Part shown: in pieces, positions 33,720 to 44,242 of the stretch
Numbering within the stretch: position 1 is the first letter of the stretch
How the letters are laid out: each line of letters starts with the position of its first letter
Assembly: GCA_963585895.1 (NCBI GenBank)
Contig: OY757934.1
Span: forward strand, 34,692,768-34,756,767
Direction: 5' to 3'
DNA: 64,000 nt
DNA from: Sepioteuthis lessoniana
Taxonomy: Eukaryota > Mollusca > Cephalopoda > Myopsida > Loliginidae
Position numbers and translations under genes: made by a program
Notes under the pieces: generated by a model
Seen by the model: the letters and a program-made list of their open reading frames with translations, nothing else
Told to the model about the DNA's origin: nothing
Database searches by the model: none

Positions 33720-34604
33720 AAAACTACTTTAGACGAGCGCTTTTGAAATGGCCAGAATAGTGAAAGTCAAGAAGAACAAAAGGTGTTGAATATTTTGAGA
33801 ATTTAGATTTCTAAAAAAATCTTCAAAGCAACCTCCTCTCGCTTAAGCAAATATTTTAAAACGTCAAATTTGGGCCCAGAAATACATGAAAACTGACTTT
33901 TCTAAAGTAATTTTCATGGACAAATTTCGAGTGATATTTGAAAGACCTGATGGATTAGCTAAACGGTGGACTTTATTTAATTCAGACAGACGTATGGCTA
34001 AAAGAAGGCAACGAGGAAACGGTAGTGTTGTGATATGGCATGAAATTCTCGAATAAAACATTATTAAACCATTTAAACTGAACAGTGCCAATGAATTTTT
34101 GTTTGCATGGTTCAAGTCCCAGTCTCGTAATTTCAAAGTGCTCTTCATATATCTCATCTTACCTGTGAATTCTTTGTGCATGAAAGATTTACAGAGATAA
34201 TATAATGGCCTCCAATAAGTCCTGATCTGAATCTGATCGATAATTTAGAAGCAATTATGAAGATAAAATTAAATGAAAGCGTCAAACAATATAAAAACAA
34301 AGCAGACTTATGGAAAGCAATTAAAACTACTATTTCGGAAATCGTGAAGATGAAATTATTTGAAAGAGGCAAACAATATAAGAACAAAGCAGACTTCTGG
34401 AAAGCAATTAAAACTACCCTTTCGGAAATTGTGAATTTGAAATTATATGAAAATAGAAAACAATATAAGAACAAAGCAGACTTACGGGAAGCAATTAAAA
34501 CTACCATTTTGAAAATTAAACCTCCTGGAGTAAAAAAAAATAACTAAATCAATGGATAATTGATTACTAGCTGTTACTGAGAAGAGTCACTACATTAAAA
34601 TGTA
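33720..34604 (+). mobile_element. Tc1-like transposon relic, plus strand
   Basis: MDKFRVIFERPDGLAKRWTL then FNSDRRMAKRRQRGNGSVVI W (33915-34045), FKLNSANEFLFAWFKSQSRN (near 34070), and WPPISPDLNLIDNLEAIMKI after a frameshift (34207-34265), where the family has SPDLNPIENLW. Reading E-N-L-W, the catalytic Glu position reads D (LIDNL). The end TKSMDN..LLAVTEK..HYIKM stops at about 34604. The DNAPSHAS-type second Asp segment is destroyed. A 29-codon stretch is triplicated before the end. Confidence 0.85.
34259..34519 (+). repeat. 87-bp triplication inside Tc1 frame
   Basis: Units start at 34259, 34346 and 34433, each exactly 87 bp (29 codons), and each encodes K(M/I/L)KL..KQYKNKAD.KAIKTT. The frame stays open through all three. 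Confidence 0.95.
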
Positions 34605-35921
34605 ATAGACTTATCATATGTGTTTGTTCTATTATTGGTGCTGATGAATTTTTGGTGAAAAAGGTGATCATTTGGTTTTGCCTAATAACTTCAGGCGTCA
34701 TTTTTTTAGAATACATCAAATAACTTCAATACCTTCAATAAAACATATTGATACAACCAATAAATTTTAACTCAGGTTTTATTATGACGAGTAATTTTTT
34801 TTGGTTAAAATTTGACAATTTTTTTCCAACCAAATTTGAATTATTGACGTTTATATCATTTTCTTAATGACTTCAGACAGGATATGTATTTCAGTCTGTT
34901 CATATCCATTTATGAAACTAGCTAGTTATTAGGATAATCTATGTTACGAAAGAACTAAGAATATTGTTCTAATTCAAGTATATTAGATATAATATCTAAA
35001 AATGTAATAAAATTATTTTATTTTATTTTCCCAGTTTATGATCGGTCGGACTTCTTTTGCTTTTTTAGAAATATTGGATAAAGTTATGCAAGATAGGTCG
35101 AATAAGTGATACGCTTTTATTTCAACCCTCAAAACAAACCCATTTCGTCTGAAGATTAATTTTTCCTTTGTTTCTGCTTTTAAGTTGGCCAACTGTGATA
35201 TTCTGTTGGCTTTTTTAAGAAAATTCTTCTACATCGCTCAAGGCGCGTTTACATCAATTATATCCGATCTCATGTAACAACATGACATTCCGTTGTCAAG
35301 CAACATTATTGAATACATTACAGTATTTATCTATCTGTCTATCTCTCGATTGATTTAAAAGTATAAATGCTTGTTTTTTTATGGTGAATATATATTATAA
35401 TTTTAAAGGGGGAAAGGGGAAACAATCGCAGATTCTATATACATATACAAACACAAATAGGAATTTTTTTCTGTCTCGGTAAAATTCTTGCGTGTAAATA
35501 GAAAAGATATCTGTAAATAAATAAGTCCCTATGCAAAAATGTAAATATTTTTCTTTGTCTATAAATATAAGATGTTTCATTAATCGTACGGTAATTAGGA
35601 AACGAAGATAGAAATTATGCCCCCGTATAATAATGTTATAATAATTGTATTGTTAAACTACATTCAGAGACGATAGAATCAAACATCTGAAATGAATAGT
35701 GAGTTCAATCCATACAGTACTTGCAGCTTTGTGTGAAGGTGAAACCAATGCGTTCACGGTTCGTCAAGAATACTTTAGATTTCTTCTTTTTTTTTCTTAT
35801 TCCAATGCTCTTAAACTTATCTTGTAAGCTTTTCTGCGATTTGAATTGGGTAACTTATTAGCACTTATTGTCTTGGTGGGTCAACTTCCTTTGTCCTGTC
35901 TGACAGGCAACGTTATAGTTA
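34605..35921. other. no recognisable feature
   Basis: AT-rich. The first 200 bp may be the 3' non-coding end of the Tc1 element. No terminal repeat identified. Confidence 0.4.
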
Positions 35922-36275
35922 TGTTGCGTTCTGGATAGTGAATGTTTGTAATATTAAATAAAGGACAAACCACGATATGAGAGGAAATAGGCATATATTA
36001 TCAGGAAAAAGTATATACAATAGAGAGAGTATTAGTAGATAAGAACATAGGAATAGTGAATACAGAATAAAGATATAGTCCAACGATAGTATTGGCTTCC
36101 GTTATTACGGTAGCAAGTAAGGTGATCTAGTGCGATCTTCAGTCTTCAACACTCTAATACTATTCCTATAAGAAGCTGCTCTTCACCTTCTAGTCTGCCC
36201 TGGTATTAGTAGCTACTGCTATGTATGACAGATGGACTAGTTCATCGTGTGGAGAAAGGCGGGTGATACCCAACA
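35922..36275. mobile_element. solo LTR gamma, copy 1
   Basis: Begins TGTTGCGTTCTGG and ends GTGATACCCAACA, flanked by a perfect 5-bp target-site duplication AGTTA (35917-35921 and 36276-36280). It is 354 bp long. A second copy lies at 61669-61941 in the opposite orientation. Orientation of the parent element is not certain because no internal coding part is attached. The 5-bp duplication and TGTTG..CAACA ends fit Gypsy or BEL/Pao LTRs. Confidence 0.92.
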
Positions 36276-36342
36276 AGTTAATATGTTTAATAGAAGTATA
36301 GCAACGGAAAGGATACGACTTGTATGAAAATATGAATACAAA

Positions 36343-36850
36343 GATGAGCCAAAAATTTTACAATATTTTGATAGTACTTGCTAATTTGCAACGCGTATAT
36401 CACGTAACAGAAGCCGTTCAAGCGGTTGGACGTACCTATTGTGTTTGGTAGTATCATGGCAATGCGCTGACACGTTGTGCATTGCTTCACTCCGTATGTG
36501 GTTTAAAAGTCGCACAGATGAACATGCAACGTAGTCTAATTCGGAAACTTAAGCTTTACGAGTTCGAACTGGATGATAAACTGCAAAAGCAACAACAACA
36601 AAAAAAAAACAATTGTTGAGCGAAAGATGAAAGTGCTATTAATCACAGAACAGTAACCAAATGCTTGAAGAATTTTTTCTCGGGTTCCAAGAACCGTGAA
36701 ATGATCAGACAAGATCAGGCAGACCTAAGACTGAGGATTACGAAGTCGTGATCAAAGCTATAGAGACAAATCCAGCGTGTAAGCACACGGAGAGTATCAG
36801 GTGAGCTAAGCATCCAATGTGATTTGTCACCTTCATGACCTCACCATAGT
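36343..36850 (+). mobile_element. mariner-like element, 5' region and HTH domain
   Basis: Matches 22185-21650 along most of its length. Non-coding GTACCTATTGTGTTTGGTAG and ACACGTTGTGCATTGC come first. Then SGRPKTEDYEVVIKAIETNP and, in a shifted frame, STRRVSGELSIQ and CHLHDL, which correspond to the second helix-turn-helix of mariner transposases. Stops and frameshifts are present; the catalytic part is absent. Confidence 0.7.
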
Positions 36851-37225
36851 AATGATGATAATGCTTGCAAATTTAATAATTATTATTTGTATACAAGAAA
36901 ATACCAGCATTTCTTAGGATATCTATTGAGTTTGTGATCTTGAATAAAAAAAATGCTTGCAAGGTAATTAGATAACAGTGAGTGTCTTTTGGTAAAAAAT
37001 TTGTAAGTGAAGTTCTGTTAACGTCTTTAGAAAGTGAAATGTTATATAAAACAATTAATGTTAAATTGCGAAATGTTGATGCACTGTAATGTAGAGTCCG
37101 ATAGAAAGTCGTATACATGCTAAACTTGAACGAAAATGGTTAAGCAACCTTTTTAGGGTTTGCATAACGCTAATTGGTTCAAAGGAAAAATCACGTGATT
37201 TGATAGGTTATCTGAATTTGAATTT
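36851..37225. other. no recognisable feature
   Basis: AT-rich; the minus-strand frame at 37118-36873 has no motif. Confidence 0.4.
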
Positions 37226-37345
37226 ATCTTTTGAACATTTTTTATCTTACCAGTTCTTTTTTTTTTTTTTTTTTTTTTGACGTGGTCAAAATTTCAATGA
37301 AAGGGACATTGGTTGCGAAATTTTATAATAACGTCAATCCTATTT
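37226..37345. repeat. local duplicated segment B, copy 1 with poly-T
   Basis: A poly-T run (about 37257-37278) is followed by GTGGTCAAAATTTCAATGAA and GGTTGCGAAATTTTATAATA, matching segments at 40551-40640 and 41428-41520. Confidence 0.75.
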
Positions 37346-38280
37346 TGGAGTATATGACTGAAGTTAAGCTATTTTCACTATTTGTTGACTGTTTGTGCGA
37401 CAATGTATTCTTAAAGAGCTTCTTTTAAAAAAAATTTAAGTCTACTCTCATCTTGAACATATCTTGAAGTATAATGATTCGGAAGCCAGGCTAACAGGGA
37501 CCATTATCAAGTTTGATTTCCATTGGATGTTCCATACCTAAACTAACCTAAGTAAATGAATATTCTCATCACATCTTTCTTTGTTATCTACTGTATACAT
37601 GTGATTCTTTTGTCAGTGATTTTAAGTTCCGTAATCCTCTTACTAGACGCATGCGCACACGCATTGAAATAATCAGTTTGTCCCCGAGTTAACTTTTTAT
37701 AGATGTAATTAATTTGATTTCCTTCTTTTAATAGTTTTATCAGAGATAAAGAGCACACGTCTTATTGAATGTCTCATTTAATACGAGCTGCGTTCTCTTA
37801 ATCTTTTCAGATATCTTTCGATGAGATTCCTTTTGTACTATTTAATCAGCTACTGATTTCTTTTTATTGTTCAGAAAGAGATTTGAATACGGAATTTCAT
37901 TTGTTGAGTGATGTATTTTTGTGTTATTTGCTCAATTGGGTCCTGGTACTCTATGTCTACAGACGTTTCAAATCCATTTACTAAATGCATTCATGTTTGA
38001 TTGTATCATCATAGAAAACCTTTCGAAGTAAAAAATCAAGATAAGACTTTTAATTCGTAATCCGAAACCATTTGTTTAACAACGAAAAACATTTGTTTCC
38101 AAAATCTTCTTATCTGAGTTGAATGTTTGAAGAAAAAATATTTGACGCACTTTCTAAATAAATTCCAAACGTATTTTACAAAGGAATTTGTATATTTTAG
38201 CTTTGATAAAATATGTTCAACTGAGGAACATCTTGCACATCTAAGTTTTAATTCAGTAAAATAAGGAAAATATTGGCCTT
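37346..38280. other. no recognisable feature
   Basis: AT-rich. The 126-residue minus-strand frame 38416-38036 overlaps the duplicated segment at 38.3 kb and shows no domain. Confidence 0.35.
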
Positions 38281-38446
38281 GGTGCTCCTTATCAATGTTT
38301 TCTGTGTTAGAACGTACTTCATGTAAAAAAATTCTCTTTTCCTTTTCTTCTTTTTTTAATTTGGTATTTAATCTAAGTAAAAAAAAATCATTTCGCATAA
38401 TCAATTCTGTGAGCATGATTTACAGGAGAGGAGATAATAGAATGGC
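38281..38446. repeat. local duplicated segment X, copy 1
   Basis: CCTTATCAATGTTTTCTGTG followed by TTCATGT/CTTTTCC text recurs at 39754-39860. It leads directly into a Tc1 remnant (ATGGCTACCACCAAGTCCTG, W-L-P-P-S-P). Confidence 0.75.
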
Positions 38447-38747
38447 TACCACCAAGTCCTGTGGAGGTGCCCGTGGTGTAGTCGTTATCGTCGTAGGGAA
38501 ATGAACACGGCGACTCGAGTTCAAATCCTGGACGATTGCATTTCACATAGCACTAATACCCTTGGGGAAGGTATGAATCCTATTATTCTCCCTCCAGCTA
38601 TGGGTAAATAGTAGGACAGTCTAGGTTCTTCAGCCTTGGTTAGGCAACTAGTCTAGGAGAAGGAAAACTATGAATTCAAACCTGTTAAACTCCGCTTAAA
38701 AATTGACCTTGTGTCATATCCTGCCCGAGCGGAGGGATTGGGTAAAT

Positions 38748-38786
38748 ATGATATATATATATATATATATATAGATTAGATTAGAT
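38748..38786. repeat. (AT)n then (GATTA)n
   Basis: AT run followed by three to four ATTAG/GATTA units. The same pair follows the SINE B tail at 39674-39726. Confidence 0.9.
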
Positions 38787-38870
38787 TAGATTGGAGTCCT
38801 TTCTACCTACCTATATATATATATATATATATATAGGTAGTTAGGTAGGTAGAAAGGACTCCAATCTAAT
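38787..38870. repeat. long hairpin with AT-rich loop
   Basis: ATTAGATTGGAGTCCTTTCT plus ACCTACCT on the left is mirrored by AGGTAGGT plus AGAAAGGACTCCAATCTAAT on the right; the middle is AT repeats and AGGTAGTT. Confidence 0.95.
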
Positions 38871-39028
38871 GACAAAGCTGTAATGAAGGAAACCTTTTAG
38901 GAAATTAACTCCAAAATCAAAACTGGAGTAGGAAGCTCTGACATCAAACCTTTGCTAACTTCAAGGTATCCTTTGACAGGAAAAATCTAAGAGAATGTAT
39001 TCAGAAATAAAATATGCAGCTAACATAA

Positions 39029-39287
39029 GTAAAGTAAAGTTAGCGACCATAGTCGAGGGTGACCCGAAGGCTCCCTTTTCGATAGCTACTACACCAAGGT
39101 GTAGGGGAGGGCGCTACTCCATTCCCAGGATTGCTCCACTTTACCCTTGAACCGTACCTTATAATGCTGAGTGTTAAGCAAGGTGGTATCAAGTTCCATT
39201 TTTAAAGTCTTTGGTATGACTCGACCTGGGATTGAACCCAGGTCTCCCGGGCCATTGGCGAACACTCTAACCGCTGGGCCAAACATA
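39029..39287 (-). mobile_element. SINE A, near full length, inside the composite
   Basis: On the minus strand the head is TTGGCCCAGCGGTTAGAGTG, box B is TGGGTTCAATCCC, the middle is TAAGGTACGGTTCAAGGGTA, and the 3' end is TATGGTCGCTAACTTTACTT. It is the best-preserved copy of the family in the window. Its head is a clear tRNA-like 5' half. Confidence 0.92.
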
Positions 39288-39528
39288 GTCACCAGATATC
39301 ATGTTATATTTGTAACTGGATTGTAGCTACGTAGACCCAGAGAGGAGCACAACTGTCGTTTAAGCGTATGTCATCATAATCCAATGTTTGCAACCTTCTC
39401 ATCTTACGCATCTTGCATATTTCTCACAAGTTGAATTACTCATTAATCAAAAGTTATAATTTACACGGCCATCATCTCTCAAGATTTGGCAGTCATATCC
39501 TACCCGAGCGGAGGGGTTGGGTAAATAG

Positions 39529-39740
39529 TACCACCAAGTCCTGATCTAAATCCAGTCGATAATTTATAAGCAATTGTGAAGATGAAATGATATGAAGAGA
39601 GCAAACAATATAAGAACAATTAAAAATTGACCTTGTGTCATATCCTGCCCGAGCGGAGGGATTGGGTAAATATGATATATATATATATATATATATATAT
39701 AGATTAGATTAGATTAGATTAGATTAGCAATTAAACTACC
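39529..39740 (+). mobile_element. Tc1 relic with SINE B tail in place of coding sequence
   Basis: CACCAAGTCCTGATCTAAAT then CAGTCGATAATTTATAAGCA translates to PPSPDLNPVDNL..AIVKMK, the Tc1 C-terminal motif. After AACAATATAAGAACA, the expected AAGCAGACTTATGG is replaced by a SINE B tail (39613-39673), AT repeats and ATTAG units, then GCAATTAAACTACCATAAT resumes the Tc1 frame. Confidence 0.75.
39613..39726 (+). mobile_element. SINE B tail with (AT)n and (ATTAG)n
   Basis: ATTGACCTTGTGTCATATCC, TGCCCGAGCGGAGGGATTGG, then AT run and five ATTAG units, as at 38690-38790. Confidence 0.88.
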
Positions 39741-40260
39741 ATAATCGCTTGATGTTCCTTATCAATGTTTTCTGTGTTATAATGTACTTAATGTGAGAAA
39801 GCTTCTTTACCTTTTCTTTTTGTTTATTTGATATTTAATATAAGTAATAAAAACTAATTTCCCATAAATCTGTTGTAAAAGACAAGATCAATCTTGTTAA
39901 AGATTTTTTAAGTGATCCGAGGATATTCTTCTGTAATAAATATCTAAAATGTATCAATGGGTAATTATATACGATTGGTTTTAAGACTGTTATATCTGCT
40001 ATTTCTTTAAGTAATTTCATCTGATATTCTTTTCGTTCATGACTCAATCATATGCTTCAATTTAATAATAATAAAAAGTTTAATTAAGAGCAAAGTTAAA
40101 AGGAGAAACAGAAGTGTGAGTGTTTCTTTGTAACATTTTCTAAGTTAGGATATACACGAGACAGAATCATTTCCACTTTAATGTATCGAAGTCTTTAATG
40201 TCTATAAAAGAAAATCCCAAGTCACAAAAATACGAAATGGAAAACTGAATCCAAACTTTT
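39741..40260. repeat. duplicated segment X copy 2 and flank
   Basis: 39754-39860 repeats 38287-38395. The sequence after it is AT-rich and includes a faint extra copy of segment A (GGATATTCTTCTG..ATCTAAAATGTAT near 39921). Confidence 0.6.
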
Positions 40261-40269
40261 AAATCTTTA

Positions 40270-41547
40270 TAAGCTACAGAATGATATTCTTCCCTCGTCT
40301 AAAATCTAAAATATATGAAGTTTGTTTGTCAAGTCTACTATCACTGAAAAGACGTATTGTATATAATTTTAAATGAATATCAGAAGAAATTTTTATGGAA
40401 GGTTTTCGTACGCAATTATTAATAGAATGAAATGATTACATTGAAATGATTAAAATCAAATTTATGTGAAACACTATCCGGGCGATTTGGAATAAAAGAG
40501 CTAATTCTTGTTCATCTTTGGTCTTTCTTTTTTTTTCTTTTTCTTTTATATTGTCAAGATTTCGATAAATGGGAAAAGTTGGTTGCGAAAATTTATATTA
40601 TTAACGTCATCACAAAAAGCAAGTATTTCAATGTAAATGATTGTTAAAATTTGAATTTGTGAAATCAAAATCACTCTCCCTGTCTCTCTGTCTGTTTCTG
40701 TCTCTCTGTCTCTCTCTTAAATATATTGGTGTGTGTGTATGTGTCATGTGCTGTTGACATAATTATTTGTCATCAGACAGTTGAAGCTTTTTAAGCTGCA
40801 GAAGAATATTCTTCTCTCATAGAAATCTAAAATGTATGAATAGATAGCTTTACAAGTTTGATTGTCAAGTCTACAATCATTGGATTGACTTATAGTATAT
40901 AATTTTAAATGAACATCAGATTAATTTTTTATGAAAGATTTTCCAACTTAGTTATTACTCATGTAAATTTAATTTTAGTTATAAAGTTATCAAATGATAA
41001 CATGCAATAGGTGTATGATAGTTTTGCGTACTTTATCATTGTGCATAACTACATCTTGCGATGGATAATCAGTGGTTCCAAATGTTGACTGAATTGCATG
41101 CCAATATTTTAGAATATTCATTGGAATGAAATGTATCCGGGAAGAGACTAGAAAGAATACAGGAAGTATCTAATAACAATTTCTGATTTTAAAAATGGAT
41201 TTATAATGAGTAGTTGGAATATTCATTTAAATCAATTTAACAATACTTATATTTTTATAACTTTTCTTTTTTCTTTTTTTTTTAGTAAAATTGTTGCTTT
41301 TAACTGGAAATTTTACTTGATTATAATCAAATTTATGTGAAACACTTTCCGGACGATTTGGAATAAAAATGCGAATTCATGTTTATCTTTGTCTTTGGTC
41401 TTTTTTTTTTTTTTTTTTTTTTTGATATTGTCAAAATTTCGATAAATTGGAAAGATTGGTGGCGAAAATTTATGTTATTAACGTCAAAACAAAAAACAAA
41501 TATTTCAATGTAAATGATTGTTAAATTTTGAATTAGTGAAATCCAAA

Positions 41548-41560
<13 letters not shown>
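40270..41560. repeat. diverged tandem duplication A-B / A'-B'
   Basis: A (40270-40430) matches A' (40795-40935): ATTCTTCTCTCAT-type start, AAATCTAAAATGTATGAA, TGTCAAGTCTACAATCA and TATATAATTTTAAATGAACA. B (40461-40720) matches B' (41332-41560): TTTATGTGAAACACTTTCCG, GATTTGGAATAAAA, the poly-T run, TATTGTCAAAATTTCGATAA and TTCAATGTAAATGATTGTTA. The B to B' offset is 871-877 bp. About 380 bp between A' and B' has no match in the first copy. Confidence 0.85.

Positions 41561-41615
<55 letters not shown>
41549..41615. repeat. (CT)n(AT)n microsatellite
   Basis: CT run then AT run; copy B at 40.68 kb has a shorter CTCTGT version. Confidence 0.95.
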
Positions 41616-41984
41616 GCTGGTAACATGATTATTTGTCACAATACAAGTTAGAAGAAAGTCCTTTACGCTAATATAAGCGATGAGTTTTTGTTACTTTATT
41701 CAATATCGTATCAACACAGTATCACCAATAAATGAATACACCCACACTAATTTTTTTATAGGAGGTAATTTTGCTCCTAAAACAAAGATAATAGGATTTT
41801 AATATTTCTTGTGGAACTCTAGACTATTAAAACGGATATTATTAGGCATTATATATTACCAAACTCTACAGCATTGGAATTCGGTAACCAAAAATAGGTA
41901 TATTCGAAAAATAAGTACACCTCGTACGTATTCATGGAAATTAGTATGTTTAGGAAATATAACACCTGACTAAAATCTTTGCAG
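41616..41984. other. no firm feature
   Basis: AT-rich. GCATTATATATTACCAAACT at 41852 resembles CATTATTTATTACCAAACTC at 42719, a further hint of local duplication. Confidence 0.4.
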
Positions 41985-41989
41985 CAACA

Positions 41990-42400
41990 TCCTGGCCCAG
42001 TCTAGGGCAGCAGAATAAACTAATTGCATCTCTGCAGAGGAGTAATACTCTCCCCAACGAGTGACCTTGATATGATACTAAATAATCTGATTGTGAGGCC
42101 CCAGTAATGCAGTAGCTTTGGGGAATGTGGAGTACCCCTTTATTGCCATCACTCCTAGGTCCACTCTGGCCCGGAGTGATAGTACCTGATAGGGTCCTAT
42201 CTATGAGTTAAATAGAACTAAACAGTATACTAATGCTAAACTTAATTGCTTGAAATAGAACCGTTTTTGACATTTAAACTATGCACATATGTTTAATTGA
42301 ATTGTTTGAAATAGAACTGTTTAAAGTATAAAAAATGGATTTGGCATTAAATAACCTACAATAGTTGATGTGCCATAAATCAAAGCAAACCAAAGCAAAA
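41990..42400 (+). mobile_element. SINE C, near complete
   Basis: TGGCCCAGTCTAGGGCAGCA, TTGCATCTCTGCAGAGGAGT, CTCCCCAACGAGTGACC, TTTGGGGAATGTGGAGTACC, CTAGGTCCACTCTGGCCCGG, two to three copies of the GAAATAGAACTGTTT unit, then GGATTTGGCATTAAATAACC, AGTTGATGTGCCATAAATC and AAACCAAAGC. It serves as the reference for the shortest tandem-array form. Confidence 0.85.
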
Positions 42401-42617
42401 AAAAAAGCAACTAAATCCAACAAACATTATTTAGTTAAAGATAGTACTGAAACGTGTCGATATAGATATAATTACACAACCATCCCAGGAGTTAAACTTT
42501 ATTCGCTTCAACTATTTTGATTCAGTTTTTCATTTCACATTCATGACGATTGGAATTTTCTCTTATTGACATTAAAGATAAAGACTTCAGTGCAAATTTT
42601 CTGTCAATTCAGCTTAT

Positions 42618-42618
<1 letters not shown>

Positions 42619-42651
<33 letters not shown>
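42619..42651. repeat. (CA)n microsatellite
   Basis: Pure CA run. Confidence 0.97.
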
Positions 42652-42652
<1 letters not shown>

Positions 42653-43504
42653 AGTTATTTTTCGTCTAAATCAAAGATACCAAGATTTCTAGTAGAAATA
42701 AAGACGAGTATCATTATACATTATTTATTACCAAACTCTGCAACGTTAAAACTTAATAATCTAAATCAAAAATGCAGTAACTTAGAAAAAAAACTGCATA
42801 AATATGCATAAGAAATTACTTAGTTTTGGACTGCAACGTATTCATGTTTTAGGTTGCAGACTTTCAATGGTTTGCTAATAGATAATATCTGATAATACTT
42901 ATTTTTATTGTATAATGTTCCGCAAGAAATTATAAGACTCTATTATCTTTGGTTTAGAAGAAGATTAAACTTTTATGAAAATAACAATAAAAAGATGGTC
43001 AGGAGTATATTTATTCATGAACGTTGTTGTATATTTTAGATGAAACAGTGTAAAAAATTAAAGAAAACAAAAATATTTACTTATATACAATAAATTACTA
43101 TGTTTTTTGTAATAAGATGACAAATAAGTAATGAATAAAAAATATATATAAAAAAGTTTCTTTTATGATTAATAAAATAGATTTCCCCTTTTTTCCTTTT
43201 TTTTTTTTTTTGTTACAGTTTAGATGTGATATACTAAGTTACAAACATGAAAGGTTTGTTGAGAAGAGTTATATAAAAATTTACTTTTTCATTTTAGAAG
43301 TGAGTTCCTTTTTTAAGTTTTCTTAGCAATGGATCTGTGTGTGTGTGTGTGTGTGTGAAATACTTGTTTATACGATATACTTTTAGAAATTATGAAGTGG
43401 TACATTCTGTTTGTGGCTATGTTGACAACAAACAAAAATGCCGCTGGGTTGTAAAAGGGATTTAAAAAATTAAGAGGAATTTAAAATCAGCTCCAAGTGC
43501 CCGT
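42652..43504. other. no recognisable feature
   Basis: AT-rich, with a poly-T run near 43190-43210 and a short GT run at 43335-43358. Confidence 0.4.
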
Positions 43505-43742
43505 GTTTGTTTGGTTTCTTTGTTTAACGGCATATCAACATTTGTAGGTTATTTAATGCCAAAGTCATTCTCCTAGAAGAACAGTAGTTATACTATTTAA
43601 CCCATAGCTGGGAGGATAAGGGGGTTCATACCGTTCCGAAGGGTATTTGGCCGAAAGTGAACGTAATAGCGCGACTGGAGTACGAACTCACGTACTACGA
43701 TTCCGCAGTCCATCACTTTAACCATTACACCACGAGGACACC
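43505..43742 (-). mobile_element. SINE D, tRNA-derived
   Basis: On the minus strand the head is TGTCCTCGTGGTGTAATGGT with box A, followed by GTGAGTTCGTACTCC as box B, CGGAACGGTATGAACCCC, GCTATGGGTTAAATAGTA, TGACTTTGGCATTAAATAAC and the tail GTTGATATGCCGTTAAAC. It is better preserved than the copy at 4.15 kb. Confidence 0.85.
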
Positions 43743-44087
43743 CTCCACCCGTGTTTGTGTTGGTAATTGGTTTGTAATTAGTTATAAAATATGCTTTGTT
43801 GATTTTCTTACAGAGAGTTGGAAAATGTCTCAGTGGAAAGGAACTGTATAAAGTGTAACAGGGAAATTGTGCCCCAAATTATATTTTAATTGAAACTAAT
43901 CGATCCTTTTTATTTGTGTGTTTGTTTGTTTTTTATCATTATGTATAGGAATTTTCAGTTTCATGTTTTATATTTTGTTTCGATAATAACGTAGATGAAC
44001 CATAAAAGAAATGTTACAAGAGCCGTATCTAGAATCGTAACAATAACAATACAAAGTCATACAGATAATCATGAAACCAAATACTCT

Positions 44088-44096
44088 TATAAAAAG
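44088..44096 (+). promoter_or_regulatory. possible TATA box
   Basis: TTATAAAAAG lies about 150 bp upstream of the ATG at 44243. In AT-rich DNA such a match is weak evidence on its own. Confidence 0.25.
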
Positions 44097-44242
44097 ATAT
44101 GGTTGACGCAAATCGAGAACATTATCTTCCTTCTCAAAATTTATCCAAATCGAATCAATTAATGTTTAATAAAGAAAACTCTGAAATCTTCACACTTTTT
44201 CTGGCTTCAGTTACCAGATACTATTCGGCTTTTATAGAAATA

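Larger units (their letters stand above)
38462..39528 (+). mobile_element. composite SINE B insertion in a Tc1 relic
   Basis: Bounded by a perfect 15-bp duplication TACCACCAAGTCCTG (38447-38461 and 39529-39543). The target belongs to a Tc1 transposase (PPSPDLNP). The start is a full SINE B (38462-38747): CCCGTGGTGTAGTCG head, TCGAGTTCAAATCCTGG box B, CCTTGGGGAAGGTATGAATC, and CCTGCCCGAGCGGAGGGATT. The end (39489-39528) is a second SINE B tail, CCTACCCGAGCGGAGGGGTT. Between lie AT repeats, a long hairpin, unassigned sequence and a SINE A. Confidence 0.85.

Noticed and set aside
38036..38416. 126-residue Lys/Phe-rich frame, minus strand
   Set aside because: AT-rich composition, partly within a locally duplicated non-coding segment, no domain.
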